Source of the DNA: Duganella sp. 1224
GTDB lineage: Bacteria > Pseudomonadota > Gammaproteobacteria > Burkholderiales > Burkholderiaceae_D
Reading direction: 5' to 3'
Length of the DNA stretch: 64,000 nt
Assembly: GCF_013408245.1 (NCBI RefSeq)
Contig: NZ_JACBYS010000002.1
Span: 620,001 to 684,000 of the forward strand
The translations under genes were made by a program, and so were the position numbers. Shown in pieces: positions 8,351 through 17,280 of this stretch (position 1 is its first letter; the number at the start of each line of letters is the position of its first letter). The notes beneath the pieces were generated by a model. That model was not told where the DNA came from and made no database searches. It saw only the letters and a list, made by a program, of their open reading frames with translations.

Positions 8351-9370
8351 TTAATTCGACTCTTTGATGATGCGGCCGGCGCTTGGCTGGATCGGCCGCG
8401 CGTTCAAGGGATACAGGCGGCTGAACAGCGCCATCTGCTGCGGCGAGGCCTGCACCGGTTCCTTCATCACCATCCACAGCACGCCCTCGTTGCACGGCGG
8501 CGTGGTCATCGAGCCCATGAAGGTGTAGTACTCGCGGCGCGCCGGCAGCAGGTCCTGCGGATCCAGCGTCTCGTTTGGCGCGGCGGTATCGAATTTTTCC
8601 AGCGGCAGGTTGTTCCACACGGTCTGGATCACCGGCTGCGGCTTGCCGCGCTCCAGCAGCAGCGCCAGCATGGCGATGCGGCCCTCGCCGTCCTTGTGCA
8701 CCAGGTGCACCACCATCTCGTAGCCCTTGCCGTTGATGCGCTCCTCGGACGGCCGGTGGAAATGGAACTGGATCAGCTCATAGGTGCGGTTGCCCACGGT
8801 GAGGAAGTTGCCGCTGCCGACCATCACCTGCACGGTGTGGCCGTTGTCGGTCACGTTGAACGAAGACGGATGATAGTCAAAGGTGATCTGCTCCAGGTCG
8901 ACCTTCATGCCGTCGCGGATGTCGATCGGCGACTGGCGGTTGCCGCTGCCGCACTTGGCCCACGCCGGATTGATTTTGCCCCAGTTGGCCGGGCCGGTCT
9001 CGCCCTCGTACGACCACACATTGCTGTACACCTTGGGCGCGGCCGCCACCGCCGCCGCCTTGACCTCGGCCGCCTTCTTGGCCTTGGCCGCCGCCGCCAC
9101 GCGCGCGGCCTGGTTGGCGCGCATGATGGCCAGGCGCTCCTGGATGCGGGCCGTCAGGTCGGCCTCTGCCTGCGCTTCCTTCTCGCGCTCGGTCATCTTG
9201 CGCGGCGGCGCGCTGGACGCCGAGGCGGCGCCCGACGACGTGGCCGACGTGGCCCCGGCGACACCCACCAGCGCCGATTTCGTCGAAGGCGAAAGCAGCG
9301 GGTCTTTTTCAGTGCCGGCGGCCGCGGAAACCACGCAGCAGCAGGCAATCAGGGTCAGGAGGGAGCGCAT
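8351..9370 (-). CDS. Alpha-class carbonic anhydrase, secreted, with long N-terminal extension
   Basis: Hydrates CO2 to bicarbonate, presumably in the periplasm. The 339-residue protein begins with a signal peptide (MRSLLTLIACCCVVSAAAG). A low-complexity, charged, Ala/Lys-rich extension runs to about residue 125, and the alpha-CA domain follows. Zinc ligands are seen in FHFHRPSEE (two His) and VHLVHKD (third His); QSPIDI and TTPPCNEGV are typical family segments. The start is ATG 9370, giving the signal peptide. The helical extension is unusual for the family and could be a coiled coil or a wall-binding spacer. It is convergent with the mutarotase gene. Confidence 0.92.
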   Translation of the reverse strand: MRSLLTLIACCCVVSAAAGTEKDPLLSPSTKSALVGVAGATSATSSGAASASSAPPRKMTEREKEAQAEADLTARIQERLAIMRANQAARVAAAAKAKKAAEVKAAAVAAAPKVYSNVWSYEGETGPANWGKINPAWAKCGSGNRQSPIDIRDGMKVDLEQITFDYHPSSFNVTDNGHTVQVMVGSGNFLTVGNRTYELIQFHFHRPSEERINGKGYEMVVHLVHKDGEGRIAMLALLLERGKPQPVIQTVWNNLPLEKFDTAAPNETLDPQDLLPARREYYTFMGSMTTPPCNEGVLWMVMKEPVQASPQQMALFSRLYPLNARPIQPSAGRIIKESN

Positions 9371-9456
9371 GAAGTATCCAGAGTGAACAATTACACTCTG
9401 GTATACGGATGCATTTGGGCAAAACTTGAGGGTGTCCCTCTGGGGACGCGGAGATT

Positions 9457-10101
9457 TCAGCGGCTTTGCAGGCGGCGCGTCAGCTTCCACACGCCGCCGA
9501 TGGCCATCGGCACCACGGCCACGCCCACGCCGACCAGCACGATCTCGGTCAGGTGCTCGCGCACGATGGGGATGTTGCCGAAGAAGTAGCCGGCGGCGGT
9601 CAGCAGCACTACCCACAGGATGGCGCCGGTGAAATTGAACAACTGGAAGCGGGCGAAGGTCATGTCCGACACGCCGGCGACGAACGGCGCGAAGGTCCGC
9701 ACCACCGGCACGAAGCGCGCCAGCACGATGGTCTTGCCGCCGTGTTTCTCGAAGAATTCGTGGGTGCGCGTCAGCGCCTCCTTGTTGAGCCAGCGGTAGT
9801 CGTGCGTGAACACCCGCTGCCCGACTTTCTCGCCGATCCAGTAATTGACGGTGTTGCCGGTGATGGCGGCGGTGCTCAGCAACAGCATCAGCAGCGGCAG
9901 ATTCATCTCGCCCACCGCGCACAGCGCGCCGGCGATGAACAGCAAAGTATCACCCGGGAAGAAGAACAGGACGACCAAACCGGTCTCGGCAAAGATAATG
10001 GCAAACAGGACAACGTAGATCAACGTACCATATTGCTGAATCAACACTTCCAATGTCTTATCGACATGCAGGATCATGTCAAAAAATTGCACTAAGTCCA
10101 T
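9457..10101 (-). CDS. DedA-family membrane protein
   Basis: Inner-membrane protein of the DedA/SNARE-associated (VTT) family, 214 residues with about five membrane segments. Members help recycle undecaprenyl phosphate and maintain proton motive force and envelope integrity. Typical motifs are [15 protein letters not shown] near residue 40 and the basic [20 protein letters not shown] near 130, then GNIPIV. I chose ATG 10101 because GGA lies 6 bases before it; an ATG 6 bases upstream would have the GGA too close. Its gene stands alone, with divergent cyclophilin on one side. Confidence 0.9.
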   Translation of the reverse strand: MDLVQFFDMILHVDKTLEVLIQQYGTLIYVVLFAIIFAETGLVVLFFFPGDTLLFIAGALCAVGEMNLPLLMLLLSTAAITGNTVNYWIGEKVGQRVFTHDYRWLNKEALTRTHEFFEKHGGKTIVLARFVPVVRTFAPFVAGVSDMTFARFQLFNFTGAILWVVLLTAAGYFFGNIPIVREHLTEIVLVGVGVAVVPMAIGGVWKLTRRLQSR

Positions 10102-10233
10102 ATTCATTCCATGAGGTGAGCCGGCATCATACACTACCGAAGACCTGCGGTAGCGGTTTCCGAGCATACATAACCAGTTTACAATCGGCGCAGGTCCCGC
10201 AGCAAGCGGGTTCGCTCAACCAAGGAGATCTGG

Positions 10234-11151
10234 ATGGCTTTGTTACGCACTTTCCGTGTTTTATCCCTGCCTGTTCTGGCGCTGGGCCTCGGCGCCCACG
10301 CCGCCGATTTGCCGGTGCGTCCCGGCGCCGGCGACATCATCAAGACATCCAAGCCATCGGACTGGCGTCCGACCGATCCAGCCAACACGCTGTACATGGA
10401 CCTGCCGACCGGCCGCGTGGTCATCGAACTGGCGCCGGACTTCGCGCCGCTGGGCGTGGCCAACATCAAGACGCTGGTCAAGGAACACTACTTCGACGGC
10501 CTGGCGATCATCCGCTCGCAGGACAACTACGTGGCGCAGTGGGGCGACCCGAACGCGGAAACCAAGCCCAAGTCGCTCGGCACGGCCAAGGCCAAGGTGC
10601 CGGGCGAGTTCTCGGTGCCGATGTCGAACGACAAGCACTTCGTGCAGCAAAAGGATGCGGACGGCTACGCGCCGCAGATCGGCCACTCGAACGGCTTCCC
10701 GGTCAGCCGCGATCCGGTCGCCAAGACCACCTGGCTGGCGCATTGCTATGGCATGGTCGGCGTGGGCCGTGACAACGACACCGACAGCGGCAGTGGTGCC
10801 GAGCTGTATGCGGTGACCGGTCACGCGCCGCGTCACCTCGACCGCAACATCACGCTGCTGGGCCGCGTGATTTCCGGCATGCCGCTGTTGACCACCCTGC
10901 CGCGCGGCAGCGAGGCGCTGGGCTTCTACGGCCCGAACGAGCCGCGCATGCCGATCGTCTCGGTGCGGCTGGAGGCGGACGTGCCGGAAGCGGAACGCAG
11001 CCACCTGGAAGTGATGCGCAGCGACGCCCCGATCTACGAGCAGGTGCTGGACGCGCAACGCAACCGCGGCGGCCCGTGGAACAAGTTCACCGCCAACTAT
11101 CTGGAACTGTGCAACGCCATGATGCCGGTGCGCGAAAAGCCAAAACAGTAA
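10234..11151 (+). CDS. Periplasmic cyclophilin-type peptidyl-prolyl isomerase
   Basis: Prolyl cis-trans isomerase of 305 residues with a signal peptide (hydrophobic residues 8-20, cleavage near AHA-AD). The cyclophilin fold begins at about residue 50 with [20 protein letters not shown], followed by [10 protein letters not shown] and GEFSVPM. It is longer than minimal cyclophilins (about 165-190), with insertions and a C-terminal extension after [17 protein letters not shown] precedes the ATG. The protein should act on periplasmic or outer-membrane protein folding. A GGGGTCTGACCCC palindrome follows 13 bp after the stop. Confidence 0.88.
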   Translation: MALLRTFRVLSLPVLALGLGAHAADLPVRPGAGDIIKTSKPSDWRPTDPANTLYMDLPTGRVVIELAPDFAPLGVANIKTLVKEHYFDGLAIIRSQDNYVAQWGDPNAETKPKSLGTAKAKVPGEFSVPMSNDKHFVQQKDADGYAPQIGHSNGFPVSRDPVAKTTWLAHCYGMVGVGRDNDTDSGSGAELYAVTGHAPRHLDRNITLLGRVISGMPLLTTLPRGSEALGFYGPNEPRMPIVSVRLEADVPEAERSHLEVMRSDAPIYEQVLDAQRNRGGPWNKFTANYLELCNAMMPVREKPKQ

Positions 11152-11164
11152 CCCCCAACCGGAT

Positions 11165-11194
11165 GGGGTCTGACCCCGTACGAGGTCAGACCCC
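11165..11194. repeat. GGGGTCTGACCCC palindrome, second copy
   Basis: Same 30-base element as at 2580-2609, with one changed base (A at 11183) in the right arm. It begins 13 bp after the cyclophilin stop and 52 bp before mutL. It may end the cyclophilin transcript. Confidence 0.8.
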
Positions 11195-11211
11195 TGCCTG
11201 CGGTTTGCGGG

Positions 11212-11239
11212 GTGAAAGGTGCCGCACACGTTATATAAT
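11212..11239 (+). promoter_or_regulatory. Likely promoter of mutL, possibly leaderless
   Basis: A perfect -10 hexamer TATAAT is at 11234-11239, with a weak -35 match GTGAAA at 11212-11217 (16-bp spacing). The mutL ATG is at 11247, so transcription would begin at or within a base or two of the start codon. The only AGGG lies directly against the ATG, too close to act as a normal ribosome-binding site. Confidence 0.5.
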
Positions 11240-11246
11240 CGCAGGG

Positions 11247-13289
11247 ATGAACGCCCCAGACCTCCGCCCCCACCGCCCCATCCAGGCCCTGCCTGACCAG
11301 CTGATTTCCCAGATCGCCGCCGGCGAGGTGGTGGAACGGCCGTCGGCCGTGGTCAAGGAACTGCTGGAGAACGCGCTGGACGCCGGCGGCACGCAAATCG
11401 CCGTGCGCCTGGAGGAAGGCGGCGTCAAACGCATCTGCATCACCGACAACGGCCGCGGCATCCCCCACGATCAAATGCCGCTGGCCCTGGCGCGCCATGC
11501 CACCTCCAAGATCGCCTCGCTGGACGACCTGGAAAACGTCGGCACCCTCGGCTTCCGCGGCGAGGCGCTGGCCTCCATCGCCTCGGTGGCGCAGGTGACC
11601 ATCACCTCGCGCACCGCCGACGCCGCCCATGCCTGGGAGATCTCCGGCTCGCACAACAGCACGCCGACGCCATCGTCCGGCGCGCTGGGCACCACGGTCG
11701 ATGTCAAGGACCTGTACTACAACACGCCGGCGCGCCGCAAATTCCTCAAGTCCGAGCAGACCGAGTTTGGCCACTGCGCCGAAGTCGTGCGCCGCATCGC
11801 GCTGGCGCGGCCGGACGTATCGTTCTCGCTGACCCACAACGGCCGCACGGTCGACCACTGGAACGTCAGCGAAATCGCCCGCCGCAGCGCGCAGATCCTC
11901 GGCGACGGCTTTGCCGAGGCGCGCCTGCCGGTCGACGAAACCATTGGCCCGTTGCGCCTGCACGGCTATGTCGGTCTGCCGACCGCGTCCAAGGCGCGCG
12001 CCGACGGCCAGTTCTTCTACGTGAACGGCCGCTTCGTGCGCGACAAGGTGCTGGTGCACGCGGTCAAGGCGGCCTACCAGGACGTGCTGCACGGCGACCG
12101 CTTCCCGTCCTACGTGCTGTCGCTGGACATGGACCCGGCGCTGGTGGACGTCAACGTCCACCCGTCGAAAATCGAAGTGCGCTTCCGCGACGGCCGCGCC
12201 GTCCATCAATGCGTGTTCCACGCCGTGCAGCGCGCGCTGGCGCAGACCTCGGCCACCGCGCATGGCAGCGTGCCGTCGCCGCTGCCGGCGGCAGACAGCC
12301 TGACCACCACGCCGGTATGGCGCGGCGAACAAACCTCGTTCGGCCCGCTGCTGGCGCCAGACTACGCGCCGACCTTCTCGCCGTCGCCCTTCGCCGCGCG
12401 CGGAGCGGATGGCAACGGCAGTGGAGGTGACGGCGCGCGCGACAGCGCCGCCACGGCTGGCGGCTTCGGCGCCATCGGCGCAGGCTTCGGCAGCGCGCCG
12501 GCCGGCAGCGGCTTTGGCGGCGGCTACGCCGGTCCGCGCTTTGGCGCCGGCGGCGGCGTGGCGCAGAGTACCGAAAAATACGGCGCCCTGTTCCGCGACA
12601 ACGAACGCCCCTCCAGCGAACGTGCCGCCGCCGACATGGCGCTGCCGCAGGCCAGCTCATTCACCATCTCCGCCGCCGCCATGGCGCAGGAAGAGTTCCC
12701 GCTCGGCTTCGCGCTGGCGCAACTGCACGGCATCTACATCCTGGCGCAAAACGCCAAGGGCCTGGTGCTGGTCGACATGCACGCCGCCCACGAACGCATC
12801 CTGTACGAACAGCTGAAGAACGCCCTGGACAGCCGCGTGGCCGGCGAAGAAATGCAGGTGCAGCCGCTGCTGATCCCCGTCACCTTCTATGCCGACGCGG
12901 TGGAAGTCGGCACCGCCGAAGAACACCAGGACACGCTAAAGGCGCTGGGTTTCGACATCGCCGTGCTATCGCCCACCACGCTGGCGGTACGCTCGGTGCC
13001 AGTGCTGCTGAAGAACGCCGACGCCCAAACGCTGGCGCGCGACGTGCTGCGCGACGTGCGCGAATTCGGCGGCTCGCGCGTGCTGATCGAACGCCAGAAC
13101 GAACTGCTCGGCACCCTCGCCTGCCACACGGCGGTGCGCGCCAACCGCATCCTGTCGCTGCAGGAGATGAACGCCCTGCTGCGCCAGATGGAAATCACCG
13201 AGCGCGCCGACCAGTGCAACCACGGCCGCCCGACCTGGGTGCAGGTGGAAATCGGCGCGCTGGACAAGCTCTTCCTGCGCGGTCAATAA
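11247..13289 (+). CDS. mutL: DNA mismatch repair protein MutL (endonuclease type)
   Basis: Links MutS mismatch recognition to strand excision. The 680-residue protein has the GHKL ATPase N-domain ([34 protein letters not shown]). A Gly/Ala-rich linker spans about residues 345-460, and a dimerisation domain follows. The C-domain carries [12 protein letters not shown] from residue 510, which fits the endonuclease motif DQHA-x2-E-x4-E with Met in place of Gln. It also has ACHTAVRAN and CNHGRPT, the other metal-site motifs. This points to a nicking MutL rather than the MutH-dependent E. coli type. The start matches the family N-terminus ([20 protein letters not shown]). miaA follows 2 bp after the stop. 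Confidence 0.96.
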   Translation: MNAPDLRPHRPIQALPDQLISQIAAGEVVERPSAVVKELLENALDAGGTQIAVRLEEGGVKRICITDNGRGIPHDQMPLALARHATSKIASLDDLENVGTLGFRGEALASIASVAQVTITSRTADAAHAWEISGSHNSTPTPSSGALGTTVDVKDLYYNTPARRKFLKSEQTEFGHCAEVVRRIALARPDVSFSLTHNGRTVDHWNVSEIARRSAQILGDGFAEARLPVDETIGPLRLHGYVGLPTASKARADGQFFYVNGRFVRDKVLVHAVKAAYQDVLHGDRFPSYVLSLDMDPALVDVNVHPSKIEVRFRDGRAVHQCVFHAVQRALAQTSATAHGSVPSPLPAADSLTTTPVWRGEQTSFGPLLAPDYAPTFSPSPFAARGADGNGSGGDGARDSAATAGGFGAIGAGFGSAPAGSGFGGGYAGPRFGAGGGVAQSTEKYGALFRDNERPSSERAAADMALPQASSFTISAAAMAQEEFPLGFALAQLHGIYILAQNAKGLVLVDMHAAHERILYEQLKNALDSRVAGEEMQVQPLLIPVTFYADAVEVGTAEEHQDTLKALGFDIAVLSPTTLAVRSVPVLLKNADAQTLARDVLRDVREFGGSRVLIERQNELLGTLACHTAVRANRILSLQEMNALLRQMEITERADQCNHGRPTWVQVEIGALDKLFLRGQ

Positions 13290-13291
13290 GC

Positions 13292-14239
13292 ATGAGCGCC
13301 AAACCACTGGCCGTCGCCATCATGGGGCCGACGGCGTCGGGCAAAACCGCCGCCGCGCTGGCGATCGCCGAACGCATCCCGTCCGAAATCATCTCCGTCG
13401 ATTCCGCGCTGGTGTACCGGGGCATGGACATCGGCACCGCCAAGCCGACCAAAGACGAACTGGCCGCCGTGCCGCACCACCTGATCGACATCATCGATCC
13501 GCTGGACGCGTATTCGGTGGCGCAGTTTCGCAAGGACACGCTGCGCCTGGTGGACGACATCAGCGCGCGCGGCAAGCTGCCGTTGCTGGTCGGCGGCACC
13601 ATGCTGTACTTCAAGGGCCTGGCCGATGGCCTGGACGATCTGCCGGGCGCCGATCCCGCAGTGCGCGCCGCGCTGGACGAGGAAGCCGCGCGCGTGGGCT
13701 GGCCCGCCATGCACGCGCGCCTGGCTGCGGTGGATCCCGACACCGCCGCGCGCCTGGCGCCGGCCGACGCGCAACGCATCCAGCGCGCGCTGGAAATCCA
13801 CGCGCTGAGTGGCAAGCCGATGTCCGAACTGCTGGCGCAGCGCGAACACGTGGCGCTGCCGTTCGACCTGCTGTCGTTCGCGCTGGAGCCGTCCGACCGC
13901 GCCGTGCTGCACCAGCGCATCGCGCGCCGCTTCGACATCATGCTGGAAGAAACGCCGCAAGGTAACCTGATCACCGAAGTGGAAGCGCTGCGCCGGCGCG
14001 GCGACCTGCACCTCGGCCTGCCATCGATCCGCTGTGTGGGCTACCGCCAGGCGTGGGAATACCTCGACGGCAGCATCGACTACGCCACCATGCGCGAAAC
14101 CGGCATCATCGCCACCCGCCAGCTGGCCAAGCGCCAGCTCACCTGGCTGCGCGCCATGCCCGAGCGCGTGGTGCTCGACTGCCTGGCGCCCGACCCGGCC
14201 GGCAGCATGCTGGCGCGGATCGCCGACCGCCTCGGTTAA
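13292..14239 (+). CDS. miaA: tRNA dimethylallyltransferase MiaA
   Basis: Transfers a dimethylallyl group to A37 of tRNAs reading UNN codons. The 315-residue protein has the P-loop GPTASGKT at residues 12-19, then the DMAPP-site segment [18 protein letters not shown] and HHLIDIIDP. The tRNA-binding insertion follows, with [13 protein letters not shown] and the late [13 protein letters not shown]. It follows mutL by 2 bp, the standard mutL-miaA order. The stop overlaps the stop of the convergent VOC gene. Confidence 0.96.
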   Translation: MSAKPLAVAIMGPTASGKTAAALAIAERIPSEIISVDSALVYRGMDIGTAKPTKDELAAVPHHLIDIIDPLDAYSVAQFRKDTLRLVDDISARGKLPLLVGGTMLYFKGLADGLDDLPGADPAVRAALDEEAARVGWPAMHARLAAVDPDTAARLAPADAQRIQRALEIHALSGKPMSELLAQREHVALPFDLLSFALEPSDRAVLHQRIARRFDIMLEETPQGNLITEVEALRRRGDLHLGLPSIRCVGYRQAWEYLDGSIDYATMRETGIIATRQLAKRQLTWLRAMPERVVLDCLAPDPAGSMLARIADRLG

Positions 14240-14640
14240 GTTTTGGGCGGCTCGCCGCTCATGTAGACGATTTCCCACAGATGGCCGTCCAGGTCCTGGT
14301 AGCCGTGGCCGTACATGAAGCCATGGTCCTGCGGCTCCTTGTAGGCGCTGCCGCCGGCCTCGATGGCCTTGTTGACCATGGTCGTCACCGCCTCGCGCGA
14401 ATCCACCTGCAAGCACAGCAGCACCTCGGTTGACGTGCGCGCGTCGCTGACGGGCTTCGGCGTAAACTCCTTGAAGCGCGATTCGGTCAGCAGCATCACA
14501 AAGATATTCTCCGCCACGATCATGCACGTGGCGGACGCGTCGGTGTAGTGCTGGTTGAAGCTGTAGCCCAGGTGGGTAAAGAACTGGATGGACTTCTGCA
14601 AATCCCGCACCGGCAGGTTGATAAAGATGTTGGTGGCCAT
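14236..14640 (-). CDS. VOC-family protein (glyoxalase/bleomycin-resistance fold)
   Basis: A 134-residue protein with the two beta-alpha-beta-beta-beta units of the vicinal oxygen chelate superfamily. It opens with [20 protein letters not shown] and ends with the second-module signature [12 protein letters not shown] (metal-ligand Glu). It resembles PhnB/YaeR-like stand-alone members with no assigned substrate. The start ATG 14640 follows GGAGGCGTC on the coding strand. It converges on miaA with overlapping stop codons. Confidence 0.85.
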   Translation of the reverse strand: MATNIFINLPVRDLQKSIQFFTHLGYSFNQHYTDASATCMIVAENIFVMLLTESRFKEFTPKPVSDARTSTEVLLCLQVDSREAVTTMVNKAIEAGGSAYKEPQDHGFMYGHGYQDLDGHLWEIVYMSGEPPKT

Positions 14641-14747
14641 GACGCCTCCATGGAAAATGGTTATGCCTTCAGAATACCAATATGCCAACGTTTTGACGAT
14701 CGCCGCACGCTACCCCGCACTTTTTTCAAAAAAGTTTGGGGTCGTCC

Positions 14748-14776
14748 TTGACAGTTAAGCCCCCATCCCCGATAAT
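14748..14776 (+). promoter_or_regulatory. Sigma-70 promoter of the tRNA gene
   Basis: Consensus -35 TTGACA (14748-14753), a 17-bp spacer and -10 GATAAT (14771-14776) lie just ahead of the tRNA at 14790. A small T6/A6 palindrome (14719-14735) lies upstream and may end the region or bend the DNA. Confidence 0.85.
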
Positions 14777-14789
14777 GCTTCGCGTTGCA

Positions 14790-14866
14790 GGTGATATAGC
14801 TCAGTTGGTTAGAGCATAGCATTCATAATGCTAGGGTCGGTGGTTCAAGTCCACCTATCACCACCA
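14790..14866 (+). tRNA. tRNA with CAU anticodon, probably elongator tRNA-Met
   Basis: A 77-nt cloverleaf. The acceptor stem GGTGATA pairs with TATCACC, followed by ACCA (CCA encoded). The D arm is GCTC...GAGC. The anticodon stem TAGCA/TGCTA encloses loop TTCATAA with anticodon CAT. The T arm contains GGTTCAAGTCC. It is not an initiator, because it lacks the unpaired first base and the G-C anticodon stem of fMet tRNA. tRNA-Ile2 (lysidine-modified CAU) is the alternative. It is a plausible landing site, since type VI cargo genes follow directly. Confidence 0.93.
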
Positions 14867-14875
14867 AGATTCCGG

Positions 14876-14912
14876 AAGCCGTAAATCATGCTAAATGATT
14901 TACGGCTTTTTT
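14876..14912 (+). terminator. Rho-independent terminator after the tRNA
   Basis: A 14-bp perfect stem (14876-14889 with 14895-14908) around a 5-base loop, running into a T6 tract at 14907-14912. It ends the tRNA transcript and separates it from the PAAR gene. Confidence 0.92.
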
Positions 14913-14989
14913 GTTTCTCTTGTCCGCTCACAAGGCTGATGACTGTGGCCGGCGCTACATTGAGTCTTTCCACTGTAGAACGGCAAGCC

Positions 14990-15538
14990 ATGCAACGCTA
15001 CCACATCACCCTCGGCGCCAGCACCAGCACCGGCGGCAAAGTCATCAGCGCCAGCAGTTGCTGCAGCATCGACGGCGTGCTGGTCGCGCTGGAGGGCGAC
15101 GCGATCTTCTGCCCTGCCTGCAAATCGCCAGGCAAGATCAAAATCTTCGGGCCGCGCATCCCGGAAAGCTGGAACGGCACGCAAGTGGCGCTGCAGGACG
15201 ACCTGTGCATTTGCAAGTGCGCCCCGCCACCCAAACTGATCGCCAATCAGCAGCGCAAATATCAGGTGGTGGACGGCAGCGCCCCGTCCTCTTCCGCCGC
15301 AACGCAAACCGCATCGGCGGCACGCGAAGAGGCACAAGCCGCCGCCCTCGGCGATCAGGACGAGCAGATCACGCTGCGCCTCCTGGACGACCTCACGCAA
15401 GCCCCACTCGCCGCCCGGCGCTACCGGTTCGAGCTGGCAGGCAAAACCATCGAAGGCGTTACCGACAGCAGCGGCTACACCCAGCCCATCAGTGCAGCCG
15501 AGCGCGCGCAACTGGTCGCCTGGCATCTCCTCGACTAA
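14990..15538 (+). CDS. PAAR-domain type VI spike protein with C-terminal extension
   Basis: Expected to cap the VgrG spike of a type VI secretion system and carry or recruit cargo. The 182-residue protein starts at ATG 14990 (M-Q-R-Y-H), just before the PAAR fold. GGKVISASSCCSIDG, LEGDAIFCPACKS and several paired Cys/His suggest the metal-binding tip. After about residue 100 comes a Ser/Ala/Gln-rich linker, then a small beta domain (LRLLDDLTQAPLAARRYRFE) typical of spike-attached extensions. The following gene begins 12 bp later with GGGGG as ribosome-binding site, so PAAR, effector and third gene form one unit. No core secretion genes lie in the window. Confidence 0.8.
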   Translation: MQRYHITLGASTSTGGKVISASSCCSIDGVLVALEGDAIFCPACKSPGKIKIFGPRIPESWNGTQVALQDDLCICKCAPPPKLIANQQRKYQVVDGSAPSSSAATQTASAAREEAQAAALGDQDEQITLRLLDDLTQAPLAARRYRFELAGKTIEGVTDSSGYTQPISAAERAQLVAWHLLD

Positions 15539-15550
15539 CAGGGGGCTCCC

Positions 15551-16603
15551 ATGCCGGACGACATTTTTACCAAGCACCAGCACGACAACACACCGCTGGG
15601 ACGCAATACCACGCCAGTGCCAAAGTGTAACGCCCACAATGCCAACATCGGCGGCAAGGACTGCAAGGCCATCGACGTGCCGATACTCGGTTGCGCAAGC
15701 ATCTGGCTCCGCGTACAGAAAGAAGCTGAGACATGGATCGCTCCCGGCGGCAAATTGATCGCCGATCCAGTCGCGCGCAACCGGCGCATCAACCAGGCCT
15801 ACGCGCAGCTTTGGCTGGCTGACAAGCGCTTTCAGTGGGCCGGCTTGGCAGCCTTCGCCTCCAAACAAGTCGGCTGCGGCCTGCTGCATGCGGCAGATAA
15901 CATCCACAAATCACAGGAAGAAATGGCGGCCAATGCCTACCGTCCCGACATCACCGGTAGCGCCGACATCGCAGCGATGAACACTATCCCGGCAGCCATC
16001 AGCGCCAGCTCGGCCTATATGTACCAGCAACTCGCCCTCGGCAACACCACGCTGTTCCTCGACACCTACCCGTTGCACCGCTTCTACATGCTGCGCGGGA
16101 TCGAGCAACTAAAGAAATGCCTTAACGACCGTAGGCTCATCTCCGACAACGTCATGTGGCCGATTGGCAAATCAAAATTGCCTTTCGGCCAAGCTTTCAG
16201 GACGGTTCTGGAAGCATTCGACCTCATAGAACAAGGGCTTGTTGCCGATAGCGTCAGGCGGCTGGCATATCACGAGCAAATCAATATTCTTCAAACAGCA
16301 ATTTACAACGATGTGGCGATGAGAAGAGCATTGGATGCCAATCAATTTTCATGGGCTATCGATTTCCCGACAGGAGTCGCAGCGGAGATTTCCTTGACGC
16401 TATCAGCTGCATGCAAAGCGAAAACTGAATCGCGTAGGGTTATGTTCTCAAAAAATAAATCGGCCAAGCTACATGACGAAGACCAGCGAATGGCCTTTGT
16501 CTATTCTGCAGCGATACGGTTCGATGCGTTACTTCATAGCAGCAACAAGGCAGACGTCGAAGCATCCATCAGCGAGATTGCACGCAACGGAGAGCCGCGA
16601 TGA
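15551..16603 (+). CDS. Putative PAAR-linked type VI effector, unknown family
   Basis: A 350-residue protein with no domain I can name with confidence; the segment RRINQAYAQLWLADKRFQWA followed by GLAAFASKQVGCG is reminiscent of DUF2515-type proteins. It has no signal peptide. The N-terminal 50 residues are Cys/Asn-rich and may dock on the PAAR protein. Base composition falls from GC-rich in the first half to clearly AT-richer after about 16100, suggesting a joined or exchanged C-terminal part. It sits between the PAAR gene and a membrane-anchored protein gene, overlapping the latter by 4 bp (ATGA). The effector role rests on position only. Confidence 0.6.
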   Translation: MPDDIFTKHQHDNTPLGRNTTPVPKCNAHNANIGGKDCKAIDVPILGCASIWLRVQKEAETWIAPGGKLIADPVARNRRINQAYAQLWLADKRFQWAGLAAFASKQVGCGLLHAADNIHKSQEEMAANAYRPDITGSADIAAMNTIPAAISASSAYMYQQLALGNTTLFLDTYPLHRFYMLRGIEQLKKCLNDRRLISDNVMWPIGKSKLPFGQAFRTVLEAFDLIEQGLVADSVRRLAYHEQINILQTAIYNDVAMRRALDANQFSWAIDFPTGVAAEISLTLSAACKAKTESRRVMFSKNKSAKLHDEDQRMAFVYSAAIRFDALLHSSNKADVEASISEIARNGEPR

Positions 16604-17280
16604 ACAAGCTTTACGTGCTGGCGATTCCAGCTTGTGGATATATGTTATGGACTTATTTTTACTCGCCCACTCCGACTGTCATCTCACTTCATATTGGCCA
16701 AACATTTCACGAGGTAGTCAATAACTCGAGCTTCAAAGTCATGGAAGCTTCGAATATTCCCGATGAAAGTACGGAGGGCAGCGGCGCGACCTGGATTACC
16801 CGACCTGCGGTCATCGTTCACTTCAATGATCCACAGTATGAATTCACTTTGCCCCCCACTACATTTGCTGCAGTCGACTATATGAATTACCGGGTCAGCA
16901 CCATCTCGACCTCCCCTATGTTGAAGAAGCTTCCGTTCGACGACGCATTTGCCATAGCCGAATCGCTGCAACGGCAGTTCCAGAGCAAAGGATGGCAACC
17001 AGAAAATGGCACCAATTGGTTGAACCTTGGCGACAAAGAATCCGTACATCAAACGCTGCGCCGAGACCTCCCAACGCTCCGAAATTATGTGGAGTTGGTC
17101 GCCCCCAAAAAATACTCGATCATTTTTCGTTTCTACTGCTCGGAGCGATGTGACAGCCGTCTAGGCTTGGATCGCTATTTGATCGATGTTGGTGTTGGCC
17201 GGGATTACAGCTATGCAATCGAGCAAAGAAAACATCAACATCACAAACCTATTAAATCAGAACACGCGAAAGGAGGTTGA
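16600..17280 (+). CDS. Membrane-anchored periplasmic protein, candidate immunity protein
   Basis: A 226-residue protein with one N-terminal hydrophobic segment (residues 4-22, an uncleaved anchor or signal). A soluble domain with periplasmic topology follows and begins SLHIGQTFHEVVNNSSFKVM. Its ATG overlaps the stop of the putative effector, the usual arrangement for effector-immunity pairs. Composition is far more AT-rich than the chromosome, pointing to recent acquisition. Similar anchored proteins with PTVISLHIGQ-like openings are, to my recollection, found beside type VI effectors. No fold can be named. If it is the immunity protein, the effector should act in the periplasm. Confidence 0.55.
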   Translation: MNKLYVLAIPACGYMLWTYFYSPTPTVISLHIGQTFHEVVNNSSFKVMEASNIPDESTEGSGATWITRPAVIVHFNDPQYEFTLPPTTFAAVDYMNYRVSTISTSPMLKKLPFDDAFAIAESLQRQFQSKGWQPENGTNWLNLGDKESVHQTLRRDLPTLRNYVELVAPKKYSIIFRFYCSERCDSRLGLDRYLIDVGVGRDYSYAIEQRKHQHHKPIKSEHAKGG

